A program made the translations under genes and the position numbers. From Dugong dugon (taxonomy: Eukaryota; Chordata; Mammalia; Sirenia; Dugongidae), in NCBI GenBank assembly GCA_030035585.1, contig CM057462.1, positions 138,844,734 to 138,908,733 of the forward strand: a DNA stretch of 64,000 bases, given 5' to 3'. Position 1 is the first letter of the stretch. Each line of letters starts with the position of its first letter. Below, piece after piece: positions 10,040 through 21,710 of this stretch. The notes below the pieces were generated by a model, which saw nothing but the letters and a program-made list of their open reading frames with translations, did no database searches and was not told the DNA's origin.

Positions 10040-11885
10040 ATAGGACTTCTGGCAAAATGGCACTCTAGGCAGAAGCACCATGCTGTCCCTCCACAGCAAA
10101 GATCTGAAAAACTGAGCCAAACAGGGAAAACAGCAATCCTGAAACCCTAAAACATCAAAAGAAGAGATAAAGAACTTAGCCACGCACCAATGGAGTGAGA
10201 AAACCGACAGAGAACAGAGATTGAGGAGAGATTCATGCAGAGGTCCCCTATCGGTTAACGCAGTGTGGATCCGCCATCTTGGACCCCTATCAATGATCAG
10301 CAAATAGTGGGTATGGAGAAAGCAGCTTCACGGAGCTTCCAGCGGGAGACAGAACAACTGGTAATTTGCGATATACGCTTTCCCAGCCCCCACATTTCTT
10401 CACCCCTACTCAGCCTCCTCTGCTTCCCATGGCCACAGTCTCTTGAACGGGAAGCACCGGCTGCTTGGATTCCACCAGCCTGCACTGGCCAGCTCCCTGA
10501 GTGCCATTTGTTGGCTGCTGGTATTGCTTTTTTTCCACTTCTTTTGATTTCTTTCTTACCTCTCACCAACCCCCCCTTTCGCTCAAATACATAGCTCTGT
10601 GCGCCATCTTTCCTTCTTCCTGAGGGGCTGGGGAGCTCTGGTAATTTGCGATATACACTTCCCCACCTCCCACACTTCTTCACTACAACTCAGCCTCCTT
10701 TGCTTCCCTTGGCCACAGTCTCTTGTCCAGGAAGCACTGGTCGCTTGTTGCTTTTTTTCCGCTTCTTTTGATTTCTTCCTTACCTCTCACTACCTCCCCC
10801 TCCTTTCACTTAAATACCTGGCTCTGTGCGTCATCTTTGCTTCTTCCTGAGGGGCTGCGGAGTGGAGCTGCTTCCCGGTCTGGGCTGTTGTGCTGGTGGG
10901 ATCCCGGAGCTTCTGTTTGTTTGTTTGTTTTGGGTTGTTTGTTTTTTTATTTTCCTTTTCTTGAGTTGGGAGCCTGTTCTGGTCAGGCGATGCTGCGTGG
11001 CTTGGAGCCTAACCCCTTGGCTTGCGCAGATGCACAGAGGGATCCCTGAGAGCATTTTTTTTGTGGGTTTTTTTTTTAAAATTTTTTGGGGGCTTTTCTT
11101 ATTTTTCTTTTTTTAAATTTATTTTGTTTTCTTTTCCCCGTTTTCCCTTTTTGTCTTTCTTCGTTACTCAGTTTCTCATCTCTCTATACCTTCCTTCTTT
11201 TTCTGTTACCTGAATACCTGGCTCTGAATAACTCTACACCTTCTAGCCAGGCTGTACTGCAACACCCAAGAACAACTTCCCCAGACCTCAGAGCTGCACT
11301 GGTGGGATCCTTGGGAGCTTTGCTGTTCTTTTTACTTTCTAATTTTTATTTATTCATTCTTTTCTTTTTTTCTCTTTCTTCTTCTTCCCTTTTCTGTTTT
11401 TCTCCATTTCATAGTCTCTCTTCTCTCCACTCCAACAGCAAGCTCGCCTAGCACTATTTTTTGGTTGTTTGTATGTTTTTGGCTCCTGTTTCTCTCTCCT
11501 CTCTCCCATATCCATCTAGGCTCAACACATAACAATCTCCCCCCTACATCCTGCCTATCTGCACTGTGCACTTAACATCATACCACCAAGCAGCACAGGC
11601 ACGGCCTACTGGAACCTTCCCTGCACTGATTACTGACCTGCCCTGGTGGCTGTAGTAACTGCCACAAACAACCCATCCCAGTAACACCTCTTCAGCTAGA
11701 CCTGCCCTGCTGTATTATATACAAGCGACTGACCCTGCCAGTTGGAGAAGGAGGAGAAAAGTATCGTGCCCACAAACAAGCAAATAACAAAGAACACATA
11801 GCCCGCCTGCTCAGACATAGCCAAATAATAAAAAAGGATGAAACAAACAAATCTACAACCAATAAATGAGAAAAATAACCACTGA
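10040..11885 (+). promoter_or_regulatory. L1 5' UTR/promoter with tandem duplication
   Basis: The element begins close to a YY1-like word (caaaatggc at about 10053), which marks the transcription start in other L1s. A second, inverted YY1-like word (gccatcttgg) lies near 10272. A tandem repeat follows: a block starting ctggtaatttgcgatata at 10358 recurs at 10638 (offset 280). The second copy lacks about 53 bp and ends near 10860. A pyrimidine-rich zone with long T runs spans about 10905-11420. Short open frames here (for example 10265-10594 and 11086-11451) are not genes. Confidence 0.75.
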
Positions 11886-12892
11886 ATGCCCCGAAAACAG
11901 CAGACAATATCAAAGCATTTACAAAAACAGGACAGGATGATTCCAGTAGGCATCCAAAGTAAAATACCAGATGACTTTCCAGTGGAAAAAAAGGCACTAG
12001 GACTATCTGATAAGGAGTTCAAATCTCTAATACTCAGAATTCTCCCAAGAGTTGAAGCAAAAAACAGACATAAATGAGGAAAAAAATAGCCATATTCACG
12101 GAAAATAGAGAAAAAGTTTGGAAAAATTCAGGAAAATAATGCAGGAACAAAATGCCAAAGTAAATTGACAACAAGAATTATACAAAAACAACAATTAGAA
12201 ATCCAAAAGATAAACAACCAGATTTCAGAAATGGACAGTATCACAGAAGGGATGAGGAGCAGATCTGAAGGGTGGAAGACAGGATCAGTGGAATTGAAGA
12301 CAAACACTTGGATAACAACTCTGTTTGAGGAAATATCAGAAAAAATGAAGAAAAATGAAGATACCCTGAGAGTTATGTGGGATACAATCAAAAGCAAAAA
12401 TTTGAGAGTGATTGGACTTCTAGAACAGGGGGAGAAAACAGAAAACACAGACAGGATCATTGAAGAACTGCTGACAGAAAACTTCCCCAATATCATGAAA
12501 GATGAAAAGTTGACCATCCAAGAAGCTCAACGAACCCCATATAGGATAGAACCCAAAAGAAAATCACCAAAGCATATCATAATCACACTTGCCAAAACCA
12601 AAGACAAACAAAGAATCCTGAAAGCAGCTCATGAAAAACAAGAAGTCACATACAGAGGAGAAAAGATAACACTAAGCTCAGATTATTCGGCAGAACCATT
12701 CAGGCAAGAAGGCAATGGGATGACATATATAAAACCTTGAAAGAAAAAAATTGCCAGCCAAGAATAATATATCCTGCCAATCTCTCATTCAAATATGATG
12801 GTGACATTAGGCCATTTCCAGAAAAACAGAAATTAAGGGAATATGTAAAAACCAAACCAAACTTACAAGAATTATTAAAGGGAGTTCTTTGA
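11886..12892 (+). pseudogene. L1 ORF1p (RNA-binding chaperone), decayed
   Basis: L1 ORF1 encodes a trimeric coiled-coil, RRM and C-terminal domain protein that coats L1 RNA. The frame starts with MPRKQQTISKHL and stops after 63 codons at 12075. The same frame holds another stop at 12087 and reopens from about 12165 to 12740. This second part has the heptad-rich stretch, then an RRM-like segment (NLRVIGLLEQGEKTEN) and the GEKITLSSDYSAE block of the C-terminal domain. A frameshift near 12705 moves the last part to another frame, ending at TGA 12890-12892. It would have been about 335 residues, a normal length. Confidence 0.88.
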
Positions 12893-13346
12893 TCTGAGAA
12901 CAAACAGCTTCAGCTCACAGGCAGAATCTAGGATGCAGGATCCTACCAGCAAGATACCAGTCTAGGAAATGAACTCTCAAGGACCATCCAAAACCAAAAG
13001 AAATACAGCAGGGAATCAGAGCAGTTAATCAGTAAATGATAACAACATAAGAACGAATAAATGGTGTAAGTACAGAGCCTTCTAATGGAGAGGAAGGCAA
13101 GGCGATACCAAGTAATAACAGACTGCTTCAAACTTAGAAAGATAAGGGTAAATTTCATGGAAACAAAAAAAAAAGGTTAATAAACATGCTCATAAAAATA
13201 AAGAGGAAAAACATAAAGTTTCAGCAAAAACAAAACATACAAAAACAAAAGAAATGAAAAAAAAAAAAACACAAACAAAAGTAATTCAGCACAGGAAAAT
13301 AAGAAGAACAATGAAAACGTCAGCACCACAAAAAAAGTACTACAAA
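12893..13346 (+). other. L1 inter-ORF spacer
   Basis: This roughly 450-bp A-rich region between ORF1 and ORF2 is long for an L1 spacer. It contains A runs near 13166 and 13258. No reading frame of its own was found, and antisense frames here are chance. Confidence 0.6.
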
Positions 13347-16300
13347 ATGACAGCAACAAACTCACATCTATCAATAATTACACTGAAAGTAAATGGACTC
13401 AATGCACCCATAAAGAGACGGAGAGTGACAGAATGGATAAGAAAACAGGATCCATCAATATGCTGTCTACAAGAGACACACCTTAGAAACAAAGATGTGA
13501 ATTTATTAGAAGTCAAAGATTGAAAAAAAATATATCAAGGTAACGACTACCAAAAAAGAGCAGGAGTGGCAATACTAATCTCAGATAAAATAGACTTTAA
13601 AACAAAATCCACCATAAAAGACAAAGAAGGACACTATATAATGATTAAGGGGACGATCCATCATGAAGACATAAACATAATAAACATCTACGCACCCAAT
13701 GACAGGGCTCCAAGATACATAAAACAAACTCTAACAACACTGAAAAGAGAAATTGACCGTTCCACAATAATAGGAGGAGACTTCAACACACCACTCTCAG
13801 TAAAGGACAGAACAGCTAAGAAGAAACTCAGCAAAGATACAGAAGACCTAAAGGGCACAATCAGCCAACTTGACCTCTTAGACATATACAGAACACTCCA
13901 TCCAACTGCTGCAAAGTACACATTCTTTTCCAATGCACATGGAACATTCTCCAGAATAGACCACATCTTAGGCCACAGAGCAATCCTCAACAAGATTCAA
14001 AATGTTGAGATAATTCCAAGTATCTTCTCTGACCACAATGCTATCAAGGTAGAAATTAACAACAGAAAGAGCAAGGAAAAAAGATCAATGGCATGGAAAC
14101 TGAATAACACTCTGCTTACACATCACTGGGTAATAGAAGATATCAGAGATGGAAACAAAAAATTCCTAGAATCAAATGAGAATGAAAACACATCATACCA
14201 AAACCTTTGGGACACAGCAAAGGCAGTTCTCAGAGGACAATTTATAGCAATAGATGCACACATAAAAAAAGAAGAAAGGGACAAAATCAAAACATTAACT
14301 ACAGAACACAAACAAATACAAAGAGAACAGCTAAAAAAGCCCACAACCACTGGAAGAAAGGAAATAGTAAAGATCAGAGCAGAAATAAATGAAATAGAGA
14401 ACAGAAAAACAATAGAAAGAATCAACAAAACCAAAAGTTGGTTCTCTGAAAGAATCAACAAAATCGATAAACCACTGGCCAGACTGACAAAAGAAAAACA
14501 GGAGAGGACACAAATAATCCAAATAGGAAAAGAAATGGGAGACATTACAACAGACCCAACTGAAATAAAAAGGGTCATAACAGAATATTATGAAAAACTA
14601 TACTCCAACAAATTTGAAAACCCAGAAGAAATGGATAAATTTCTAGAAACACACTACCTACCCAAACTACAACAAAATGATGTTGAAAATCTGAACAGAC
14701 CCATAAAGAGAGAAGAGATTGAAAAGGTAATAAAAAAAACTCCCAAGAAAAAAAATCCCTGGCCCAGACGGCTTCACTGGAGAATTCTACCAAACATTCA
14801 GAGAAGAGCTTGTACCAGTACTAGTCAAGCTATTTCAGAGCATAGAAAAGGAAGCAACACTTCCGAATTCATTCTATGAAACCAGCATAACGCTGATACC
14901 AAAACCAGGCAAAGACACCACAAAAAAAGAAAACTACAGACCAATATCTCTCATGAATATAGATGCAAAAATTCTGAACAAAATTCTAGCCAATAGAATT
15001 CAGCATCATATTAAAAAATAATACACCACGACCAAGTAGGATTCATACCAGGTATGCAAGGATGGTTCAACATTAGAAAATCAATCAATGTAATCCACCA
15101 CATAAACAAAAGGAAAGAAAAGAATCACATGATCATCTCAACTGATGCAGAAAAGGCATTTGACAAAGTCCAACACCCATTCCTGATAAAAACTCTCAAT
15201 CAAATAGGTATAGAAGGGAAATTTCTCAACATAATAAAGGGCATCTATGCAAAACCAACAGCCAACATCATTCTTAATGGAGAGAGGCTGAAAACATTCC
15301 CCTTGAGACCAGGAACAAGACAAGGATGACCTTTATTACCACTCCTATTTAACATTGTGCTGGAAGTCCTAGCTAGAGCAACAAGGCAAGAAGAAGAAAT
15401 AAAGGGCATCCAAATTGGTAATGAAGAAGTAAACTGTCCCTGTTTGTGGATGATGTGACACTATACACAGAAAACACTAAAGACTCCACAAGAAATCTAC
15501 TGGAATGAATAGAAAGATTCAGCAGAGTAGCAGGATATAAGCTAAACATACAAAAATCAGTTGGATTCCTCTATGCCAATAAGAAGAATGATGAAAAGGA
15601 AATCAGGAAAACAATACCATTTTCAATAGCCCCTAAAAAGATAAAATACTTAGGAATAAATCTAAACAGGGATGTAAAAGACCTATACAAAGAAAACTAC
15701 AAACCACTACTGCAAAAAACTCGAAGGGATCTACATAAACAGAAAAACATATCATGTTCATGGATATGTAGACTCAATATTGTAAAAATGTCAATTCTAC
15801 CCAAAGCAATTTACAAATACAATGCAATCCCAATCCAAACACCAACAACATTCTTTAAAGAGATGGAAAAGCTAATCATTAACTTTATATGGAAAGGGAA
15901 GAGGCCCCGAATAAGTAAAGCACTACTGAAGAAGAAGAATAAAGTTGGAGGACTCACACTACCTGACCTCAGAACCTACTATACAGCTACAGTAGTCAAA
16001 ACAGCCTGGTACTGGTACAACTAGAGATACATTGACCAATGGAACACAATTGAGAACCCAGATGTAAATCCGTACACCTACAGTCACCTGATCTTCGACA
16101 AGGGCCCAAAGTCCATCATATGGGGAAAAGACACCCTTTTTAACAAATGGTGCTGGCAAAACAGGATAGCCTTCTGCAAAAAAAATGAAACAGGACCCAT
16201 ACCTCACGCCATATACAAAAACTAATTCAAAATCGATCAAAGACCTAAGCATAAAGCCAAAAACTATCAAGTTCATAGAAGAAAAAATAGGACCAACACT

Positions 16301-17168
16301 ATAGGCCTTAATACACGGCATTAACAGGATACAAACCATAACCATCAACACACAAACTCTAGGAGATAAGCTAGATAACTGGGATCTTCTAAAAATCAGA
16401 CACCTATGCTCTTCAAAAGACTTCACCAAAAGAGTGAAAAGAGAACCTACAGACTGGGAAAAAAATTTTTGGACAGTAAAAATCAGACAAAGTTCCAATC
16501 TCCATAATCTACACGAAAATCCAACAACTCTACAACAAAAAGATAAATAATCCAATTAAAAAATGGGCAAAGGAAACGGACACTTCCCCAAAGAAGACAT
16601 TCAAGCGGCCAACAGACACATGAGGAAATGCTCGCGATCACTAGCCATTAGAGAAATGCAAATTAAAACCACAATGAGATACCATCTCACCTTGGCATTA
16701 CTGGCACGAATCAAAAACACTGGAAATAACAAATGTTGGAAGGGCTGTGGGGAGACCGGAACTCCTATGCACTGCTGGTTGGAATGAAAAATGATACAAC
16801 CATTTTGGAAAATGATATGGCGCTTGCTTAGAAAGCTAGAAATAGACATACCATACGATCCAGCAATCCCACTCATAGGAATATATCCTATAGAAATAAG
16901 AGTCGTCACTTGAATAGACACATGCACACCTATGTTCATGGCAGCATTGTTCACAATAGCAAAAAGATGGAAACAACCTAGGTGCCCATCAACAGATGAA
17001 TGGATAAACAAACTATGGTACATACACACAATGGAGTACTATGCAACGAGAAAGAACAGTGACGAATCTGTGAATCATCTCATAGCATGGATGAAACTGG
17101 AGGACATTATGCTGCGTGAAATAAGTCAATCACAAAAGGACAAATATTGTAGGAGACTTCTATTGTAA
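13347..17168 (+). pseudogene. L1 ORF2p endonuclease-reverse transcriptase, decayed
   Basis: ORF2 encodes the L1 endonuclease and reverse transcriptase used for target-primed insertion. I chose ATG 13347 because the typical MTATNSHLSI start lies there. The endonuclease is nearly open, with one TGA at 13521-13523. Its catalytic GGDFN (13773-13787, Asp at 13779) and SDHNA (His in 14028-14042) are intact. The frame is lost by an extra A in the A-run near 14750, then by a deletion near 15017, a TGA at 15327 and a deletion near 15430. Reverse transcriptase motif A (DAEKAF, 15144-15161) is kept, but motif C reads FVDD (15443-15454) instead of FADD. The C-terminal Cys-rich motif lies at about 16734-16780, and the final segment is open at 16932-17168. 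A normal ORF2 is about 1,270 codons, and this one spans the same length. Confidence 0.92.
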
Positions 17169-18350
17169 AAACCCATGAAAAAGTTCAAACACAAAAAGTA
17201 ACAATTTTTGTTGGTTACCAGGGATGGGAGGGGTGGGGGAATACTAAATAGGCAGTAGATAAGTGGTATCTTGGGTGAAGGGTCAGGCAGTACACAGTAC
17301 TCGAGAAACCAGCACAACTTGTACAAGGAAAGGTCATGGAAGCTCCACAGACACATCCAAACTCCCTGAGGGACTGAATTGCTGGGCGGAGGGCTGTGGG
17401 GACCATGGTCTCAGGGAACATCTAGCTTAATTGGTATAACACACTTTATAAAGGCAATGTTCTACGTTCTACCTTGGTGAGTAGTGTCTGGGGTCTTAAA
17501 AGCCTGTGAACAGCCATCTAAGATACTCTACTGGTCTCACCCCTTTGGGAGCAAGGGAGAGTGAAGAGGACAGGATACAAGGGAAAGATTATTCTGAAGG
17601 ACTAATTGTCCACAGCTACCAAGGCCTCCACCAGACTGAGTCCGGTACAGCTAGATGGTGCCTGGCTACCACCACTGACTGCTCTGACCAGGATCACAAC
17701 AGAGGGTTCTGGACAGAGCTGGGGGAGAATGTAGAACAAAATTCTAACTCAAAAAAAAAAAAAAAAAAAAAAGACCAGATTTACTGGCCTAAGGGAGACT
17801 GGAGAAAACCTGAGAGTATGGTCCCCAGACACCCTTTTAGCTCAGTGGTGAAGTCACTTCCGAGGTTCACCGTTCAGCCGGGGAGTGGACAGCCCCATAA
17901 AACCAAATGGGTCTAATGAGGCACAGCAGTCCAGGGACAAGGACTAGAAGGCAGGAGGGGACAGGAAAGCTGGTGATAGGGAACCCAAGTTTGAGTAAGG
18001 AAAGTGTTGATGTGTTGTGAGGTTGTTAACCATTGTCATAGGGCAACATGTGTACTAACTGTTCAATGAGCAACTATTTTGTTCTGGAAACCTTCATCTA
18101 TAGTGAGAATAGCAGCACAATTGGAACAGCATAGTCGATGTGACTGAACTGTGCATGTAGAAATTTTTGAAATGGTATATCTTTGGCTATGTATATTTTC
18201 ACCAAAAAAAAAAAAAAAAAAAAAGGTAGAGAAGGGAGAGTTAACATGTCGTGGGGTTGTTAACCAATATCGTAAAACAATATGTGTACTACTGTTTCAT
18301 GAGAAACTATTTGTTCTGTAAACCTTCACCAGAAGTACAATAAAAAAAAA
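17169..18350 (+). repeat. L1 3' UTR with internal A-tracts and duplicated end
   Basis: A long 3' UTR follows ORF2. A run of 22 or so A bases lies at about 17751-17772 and another of about 21 at 18204-18224. The segment 18007-18095 ('gttgtgaggttgttaacc...') is repeated, diverged, at 18239-18340. Between the copies is text resembling an older L1 3' end ('tggctatgtatattttcacc'). AATAAA at 18339 precedes the terminal A-run and the target-site duplication. A truncated L1 at 52406 has only one copy of the duplicated unit. Confidence 0.75.
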
Positions 18351-18363
18351 AGAGTGGGAAGGA

Positions 18364-18560
18364 TTGAAAAAAAATCAAAATACCATGGAGGAGAACATTG
18401 TAGGTAGATGAATGACTTGGGAAAAGATAGATGGAAGTGGGCAAGCCCAAGGTAGTTGAGAAGACCAGTTAGATAGCAATTGAGGAGTCATTGTGCACTT
18501 AAGAAAAGATGATTTTAGCAGTGATCCTAATCTCAGGGGCTCTGCAAATGTGTGAAGAGC
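18364..18560 (-). repeat. L2 fragment, right of the full-length L1
   Basis: This continues the reversed L2 text broken by the L1 ('agaccagttagatagcaatt', then 'gaggagtcat'). It is strongly diverged. Confidence 0.4.
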
Positions 18561-18639
18561 CTCAAATAAAACATTAACGAGTGTTGTGAGTTGTGGCAAC
18601 TGGAAAGGGCCTGCCACACCTCAAGGCATTTTAGATTAA

Positions 18640-19521
18640 AATAAAACAACGACAAAACTGCTTTTGGCAAACACATCGCTGCTGACCAGATTCTGTCCGC
18701 AGGCTGCTGTTTTGAGACGTTTGCTTTATGACGTAGCTAAAGCATTCTTGGCTGTTACTGTGGTGGACAAGAAAACGAAGAGTTATTTAGAACATTGTAA
18801 TAATAATTCTCTCCGGGCCTCAAGGCTGTGTAGCTAAGTGAGTTAGTCTGGTGATATTAATCGTTATTTCAGGTAGTTCCCGGTGTATATGACGTATTGG
18901 AGTTACGCACTTACAACCTTCTGTTTTTGCACGACATACAATGTTGCAGTGTGTAATTTACTGATGCTGTCATTCTCAAATGTTCACTTGCAGATGTTTA
19001 TATGCAATGTTTCCAACCCCCAAAGACAAATAAAGATAGGATTTATAAAGTATTTGACATGTCAAAAGTGACTTACTACAGAGTTGTAGGAAAGAAACCC
19101 CGTGGTAAGTCAGGGTACCTGTATGTCACTCTCTAAGAGTGCTAGGCTGGCTGCTGTATTGTTGTTAGGACATGACTACCCTCTAGTGGTCATTGGGACT
19201 GTGCCAGCACCCACCCCCCAAAAAAAGTCTTAACTCAATTGCTTTCTATGTATAGTGCTTTCATCTTCCAAATGTTTGTTTTGTGACTCATGCTACAAAC
19301 TAGGTAAGCTATATAATTGTCTATATAGTGTGGTTAATAGAACAACTTTTCACAAACAGTAAGAGATGTTACTGTCATATTATCAATATTGTGATAGTGA
19401 GGCTTGGGCCTACTTGCTTGGTATTTGGTTAATAAATTTTCTCTGCCACTAGTATGTGTTTGTATTAATGGTAACCCTTTGGCATAACTGTGGAAGTTCA
19501 GTAACTGTTGGAGATGTTGTG
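18640..19521. other. Mostly unassigned; possible small DNA transposon at 18872-19125
   Basis: Within the stretch, 'caggtagttcccggtgtat' near 18871 and the reverse complement of 'ggtaagtcagggtacctgta' ending near 19124 look like imperfect inverted ends of a roughly 250-bp nonautonomous DNA transposon. The rest of the interval shows nothing I can name. 'acccaccccccaaaaaaag' at about 19211-19229 is a simple run. Confidence 0.3.
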
Positions 19522-20002
19522 TGTCTTAGTCATCTCGTGCTGCTACGACAGAAATGCCACAAGTGGATGGCTTTACAAAGAGAAATTTATTTCTTCACAG
19601 TAAAGTAGGCTAAAAGTCCAAATTCAGGGCGCTAGCACCAGGGGAAGGCTTTCTCTTTCTGTTGGCCTTCTCATCAATGTTCCCCTGGTCTAGGAGCTTC
19701 TCCACGCAGGGACCCTGGGTCCAAAGGACACGCTCTGCTCCTGGCACTGCTTTTTTGGTGGTGTGAGGTCCCCCGTCTCTCTGCTCACTTCTCTCTTTTA
19801 TAATTCAAGAGATTGCCTCAGGACACAATCCAATCTTGTAGATTGAGTCCTGCCTTTCCAATACAACTGCCACCCATCCTCCCTCATTAACATCATAGAG
19901 GCCGGATTTACAACATATAGGAAAATGAAACAATACCAGGAGTCATGGCTCAGCCAAACTGATACACACATTTTTTGGGAGGACATAATTCAATCCATGA
20001 CA
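19522..20002 (-). mobile_element. Solo MaLR-type LTR
   Basis: This is a 481-bp LTR on the minus strand. Read that way it begins tgtcatggattgaattatgt and ends with 'agatgactaagaca' (TG...CA). A TATA-like 'ttataaaaga' and a polyadenylation signal 'gaataaattt' are present. It is closely related to the plus-strand LTR at 32278-32758. TGTG-like bases flank both sides, a possible short duplication. No internal coding region remains, so it arose by recombination between two LTRs. Confidence 0.75.
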
Positions 20003-20036
20003 CTGTGTTAAAGGGATTAAATATTTGAGGGGGCAT

Positions 20037-20142
20037 GTTGTTGTTATTAAGTGCCATCCAGTTGGTTCCGATTCATAGTGACCCTGTGTACAATGGAACG
20101 AAACACTGTCGGGTCCTGTGCCATCCTTACAATCGTTGCTAC
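20037..20142 (-). mobile_element. RTE LINE 3' end, reverse orientation
   Basis: 'ttgttgttattaagtgccat' to 'ccatccttacaatcgttgct' is the reverse complement of the RTE 3' end (compare 44990-45075). It is about 106 bp and 5'-truncated. Confidence 0.7.
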
Positions 20143-20390
20143 CTGTTGTCTTCTGGGCAGATGGCCAGATTCCTTCCCCAACTCCTTCCTTCAAACTAGC
20201 CTTCCCTCCCTCCCCTCATTGTCGATTGCATTATACCAGTCTGTATTTTGATGCTTATCAGTGTCCTGAGCATAGAACCCCTTCAGGCCATGTGGTCTGG
20301 AAACTATCAGCTCCTACCCTTTCCAGTACCTGTCAGATTCAGCTACTGAAGCTTTCACCTGAGCTCTTGGGCCCCTCACATTCTAGGTCA

Positions 20391-20745
20391 GTGGGTCTTG
20401 CAGTGTGACTCTCAGACCAGCAACATCAGCACCACCAGGGAAGTTCTTAGAAAAGCAAATCCTTTAGTCCATCCTGAAGTCCTGGTGGTGCAGTGGTTAA
20501 GAGTTTGGCTGCTAACCAAAAGGCCATCAGTTCAAATCCACCGGCTCCTCCTTGGAAACCCCATGGGGCAGTTCTACTCTGCACTGTAGGGTTGCACTGA
20601 GTAGAAATCGACTCCACGGCAACAGGTTAGTCCATCCTAGACCTACTGAATCAGAAACTCTGGGGGTGGGGCCCAGCATTTTCTGTTTTGAAAAGCCTTC
20701 CAGATCATTCTGGTATACCCTAACGTTTGAGAGACACTACTCCAG
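20391..20745 (+). mobile_element. MER5A-type hAT DNA transposon, split by an AfroSINE
   Basis: The nonautonomous hAT-Charlie element MER5A is recognisable from 'gcagtgtgactctcagacca' to 'aacgtttgagagacactac'. It includes the phrase 'actgaatcagaaactctggg' followed by 'ggtggggcccagc'. An AfroSINE lies within it at 20476-20626. Confidence 0.8.
20476..20626 (+). repeat. AfroSINE in MER5A
   Basis: This is a short-type AfroSINE on the plus strand. It runs from 'gaagtcctggtggtgcagtg' to 'cgactccacggcaacagg'. The tRNA-like box B word is 'cagttcaaatcc'. A perfect duplication ttagtccatcct flanks it at 20464-20475 and 20627-20638. Confidence 0.92.
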
Positions 20746-20814
20746 GGACAATTCTGACCAGGACAAGGAATTACGTTGGTAGCCTTGGATCATGAGTTGC
20801 TGTCGTTAAGAATT

Positions 20815-21056
20815 AACTGTAGTATAGAGACCAAAGTTTATTTGTGGTTACCAGGGGCAGGTGGGAGAGAGGGGAAAAGGGGGACTCATTGCTTAGGAGC
20901 TTCTGTTAAGGGTGATGGAGAAATTTGGAAATGGATAATGGTGATGGCTGAACAACATAATGAATACAATTAATGTCATGAAATTGCACATGTAAAAGTG
21001 TTAAAATGGTAAATATTTTGCTGCATATATTTAGCACAATAAAAAGTATTTAAAAA
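20815..21056 (+). mobile_element. Old L1 3' end
   Basis: The stretch 'gtggttaccaggggcaggtg', then 'ttgcacatgtaaaagtgtta', then 'agcacaataaaaagtattta' is the 3' UTR of an ancient mammalian L1 (L1M class), truncated at 5'. It ends in an A-rich tail. Confidence 0.7.
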
Positions 21057-21710
21057 AGAATTAATTGTAGTGCTATGGATACTCTATCTTGAGCACTTGA
21101 CATGGTCTTTGGTACTCCCAGACACAGCAAGCTGCAGCCTTCCCCTAACATCTTATCACTTCCATCCTGTCTTGGTGCTGGAGAATAATCTGGCCTTTTT
21201 TTCTTTGTCTCTGCCTTTCACCTCAGCACCTCACCCTGCTGGGTTCTACGCAAACTCAAGTCTATGCACCTTCATCCTTGTCACTTCATCCCCTGGGACT
21301 CCTGACCTAAGAGGGACCTTTCCAATTCCCCAGAGCCAGAAACAGATTTTCCCAAGGGGGCTTCCTGGAATAGTTTATACTCAGCAACCTCATAAGTCAG
21401 ACTGCCCAGCAGGACTGAGTCTTCCTCCTTTGTGGGTCTGCTAATGACTCATTTTGTGCTCTGAAGCCTGATTTCTTATCTTATTGGTGCTAATTTTTTT
21501 CTGAACTGAGAATGATACTATCAGATGTGATTACCAAGTAATGGGAACTGATTTTGTTTTGCGAGGTCCTAGTACTTAAGCATCCCAATGAGTGTTATCC
21601 TTCAGAGAAGTCATCTCAAGAGGCTACCCACGTATTCCAACAGAACTCTCATTTAAAACATGATTAGGAGTGTGATTCTGGATCTGGTGAAATCCTGAGC
21701 CTGTCATTTG
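21057..21710. other. No recognised feature
   Basis: A 124-codon open frame (21070-21444) has no recognisable domain, signal peptide or homolog. It is Leu/Pro/Ser-rich, as chance frames in pyrimidine-rich DNA are. Confidence 0.35.

Larger units (their letters stand above)
10040..18350 (+). mobile_element. Full-length L1 LINE with target-site duplication
   Basis: This is a complete L1 of about 8.3 kb, longer than the 6-7 kb common for mammalian L1s because of a long 5' UTR and 3' UTR. Direct repeats aagagtgggaagga at 10026-10039 and agagtgggaagga at 18351-18363 bound it, following a short A-run and AATAAA. The parts are 5' UTR (10040-11885), ORF1 (11886-12892), an A-rich inter-ORF spacer, ORF2 (13347-17168) and 3' UTR (17169-18350). 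Both frames are broken, so it is no longer autonomous. The perfect duplication and only moderate decay suggest a fairly recent insertion. The L1 family is probably afrotherian-specific, which I infer from context. Confidence 0.93.

Noticed and set aside
10265..11451. Proline/phenylalanine-rich open frames
   Set aside because: They lie in the L1 5' UTR pyrimidine-rich zone and its tandem repeat, so they are not independent genes.
13688..14578. Long minus-strand frames (101-151 codons)
   Set aside because: They are antisense to the L1 ORF2 endonuclease region, which is clearly the coding strand.
15959..16555. 198-codon open frame on minus
   Set aside because: It is an antisense shadow of L1 ORF2, which gives long stop-free antisense runs because of its A-rich codons.
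17751..17772. A-run as the 3' end of the L1, with a second L1 after it
   Set aside because: Text beyond it ('cctgagagtatggtcccc...') also occurs as ordinary L1 3' UTR at 52406, and the target duplication is only found at 18351. The A-run is therefore internal.
20143..20390. A longer RTE or SINE body continuing from 20142
   Set aside because: Similarity to the RTE 3' end stops at about 20142. The following text matches nothing I know.
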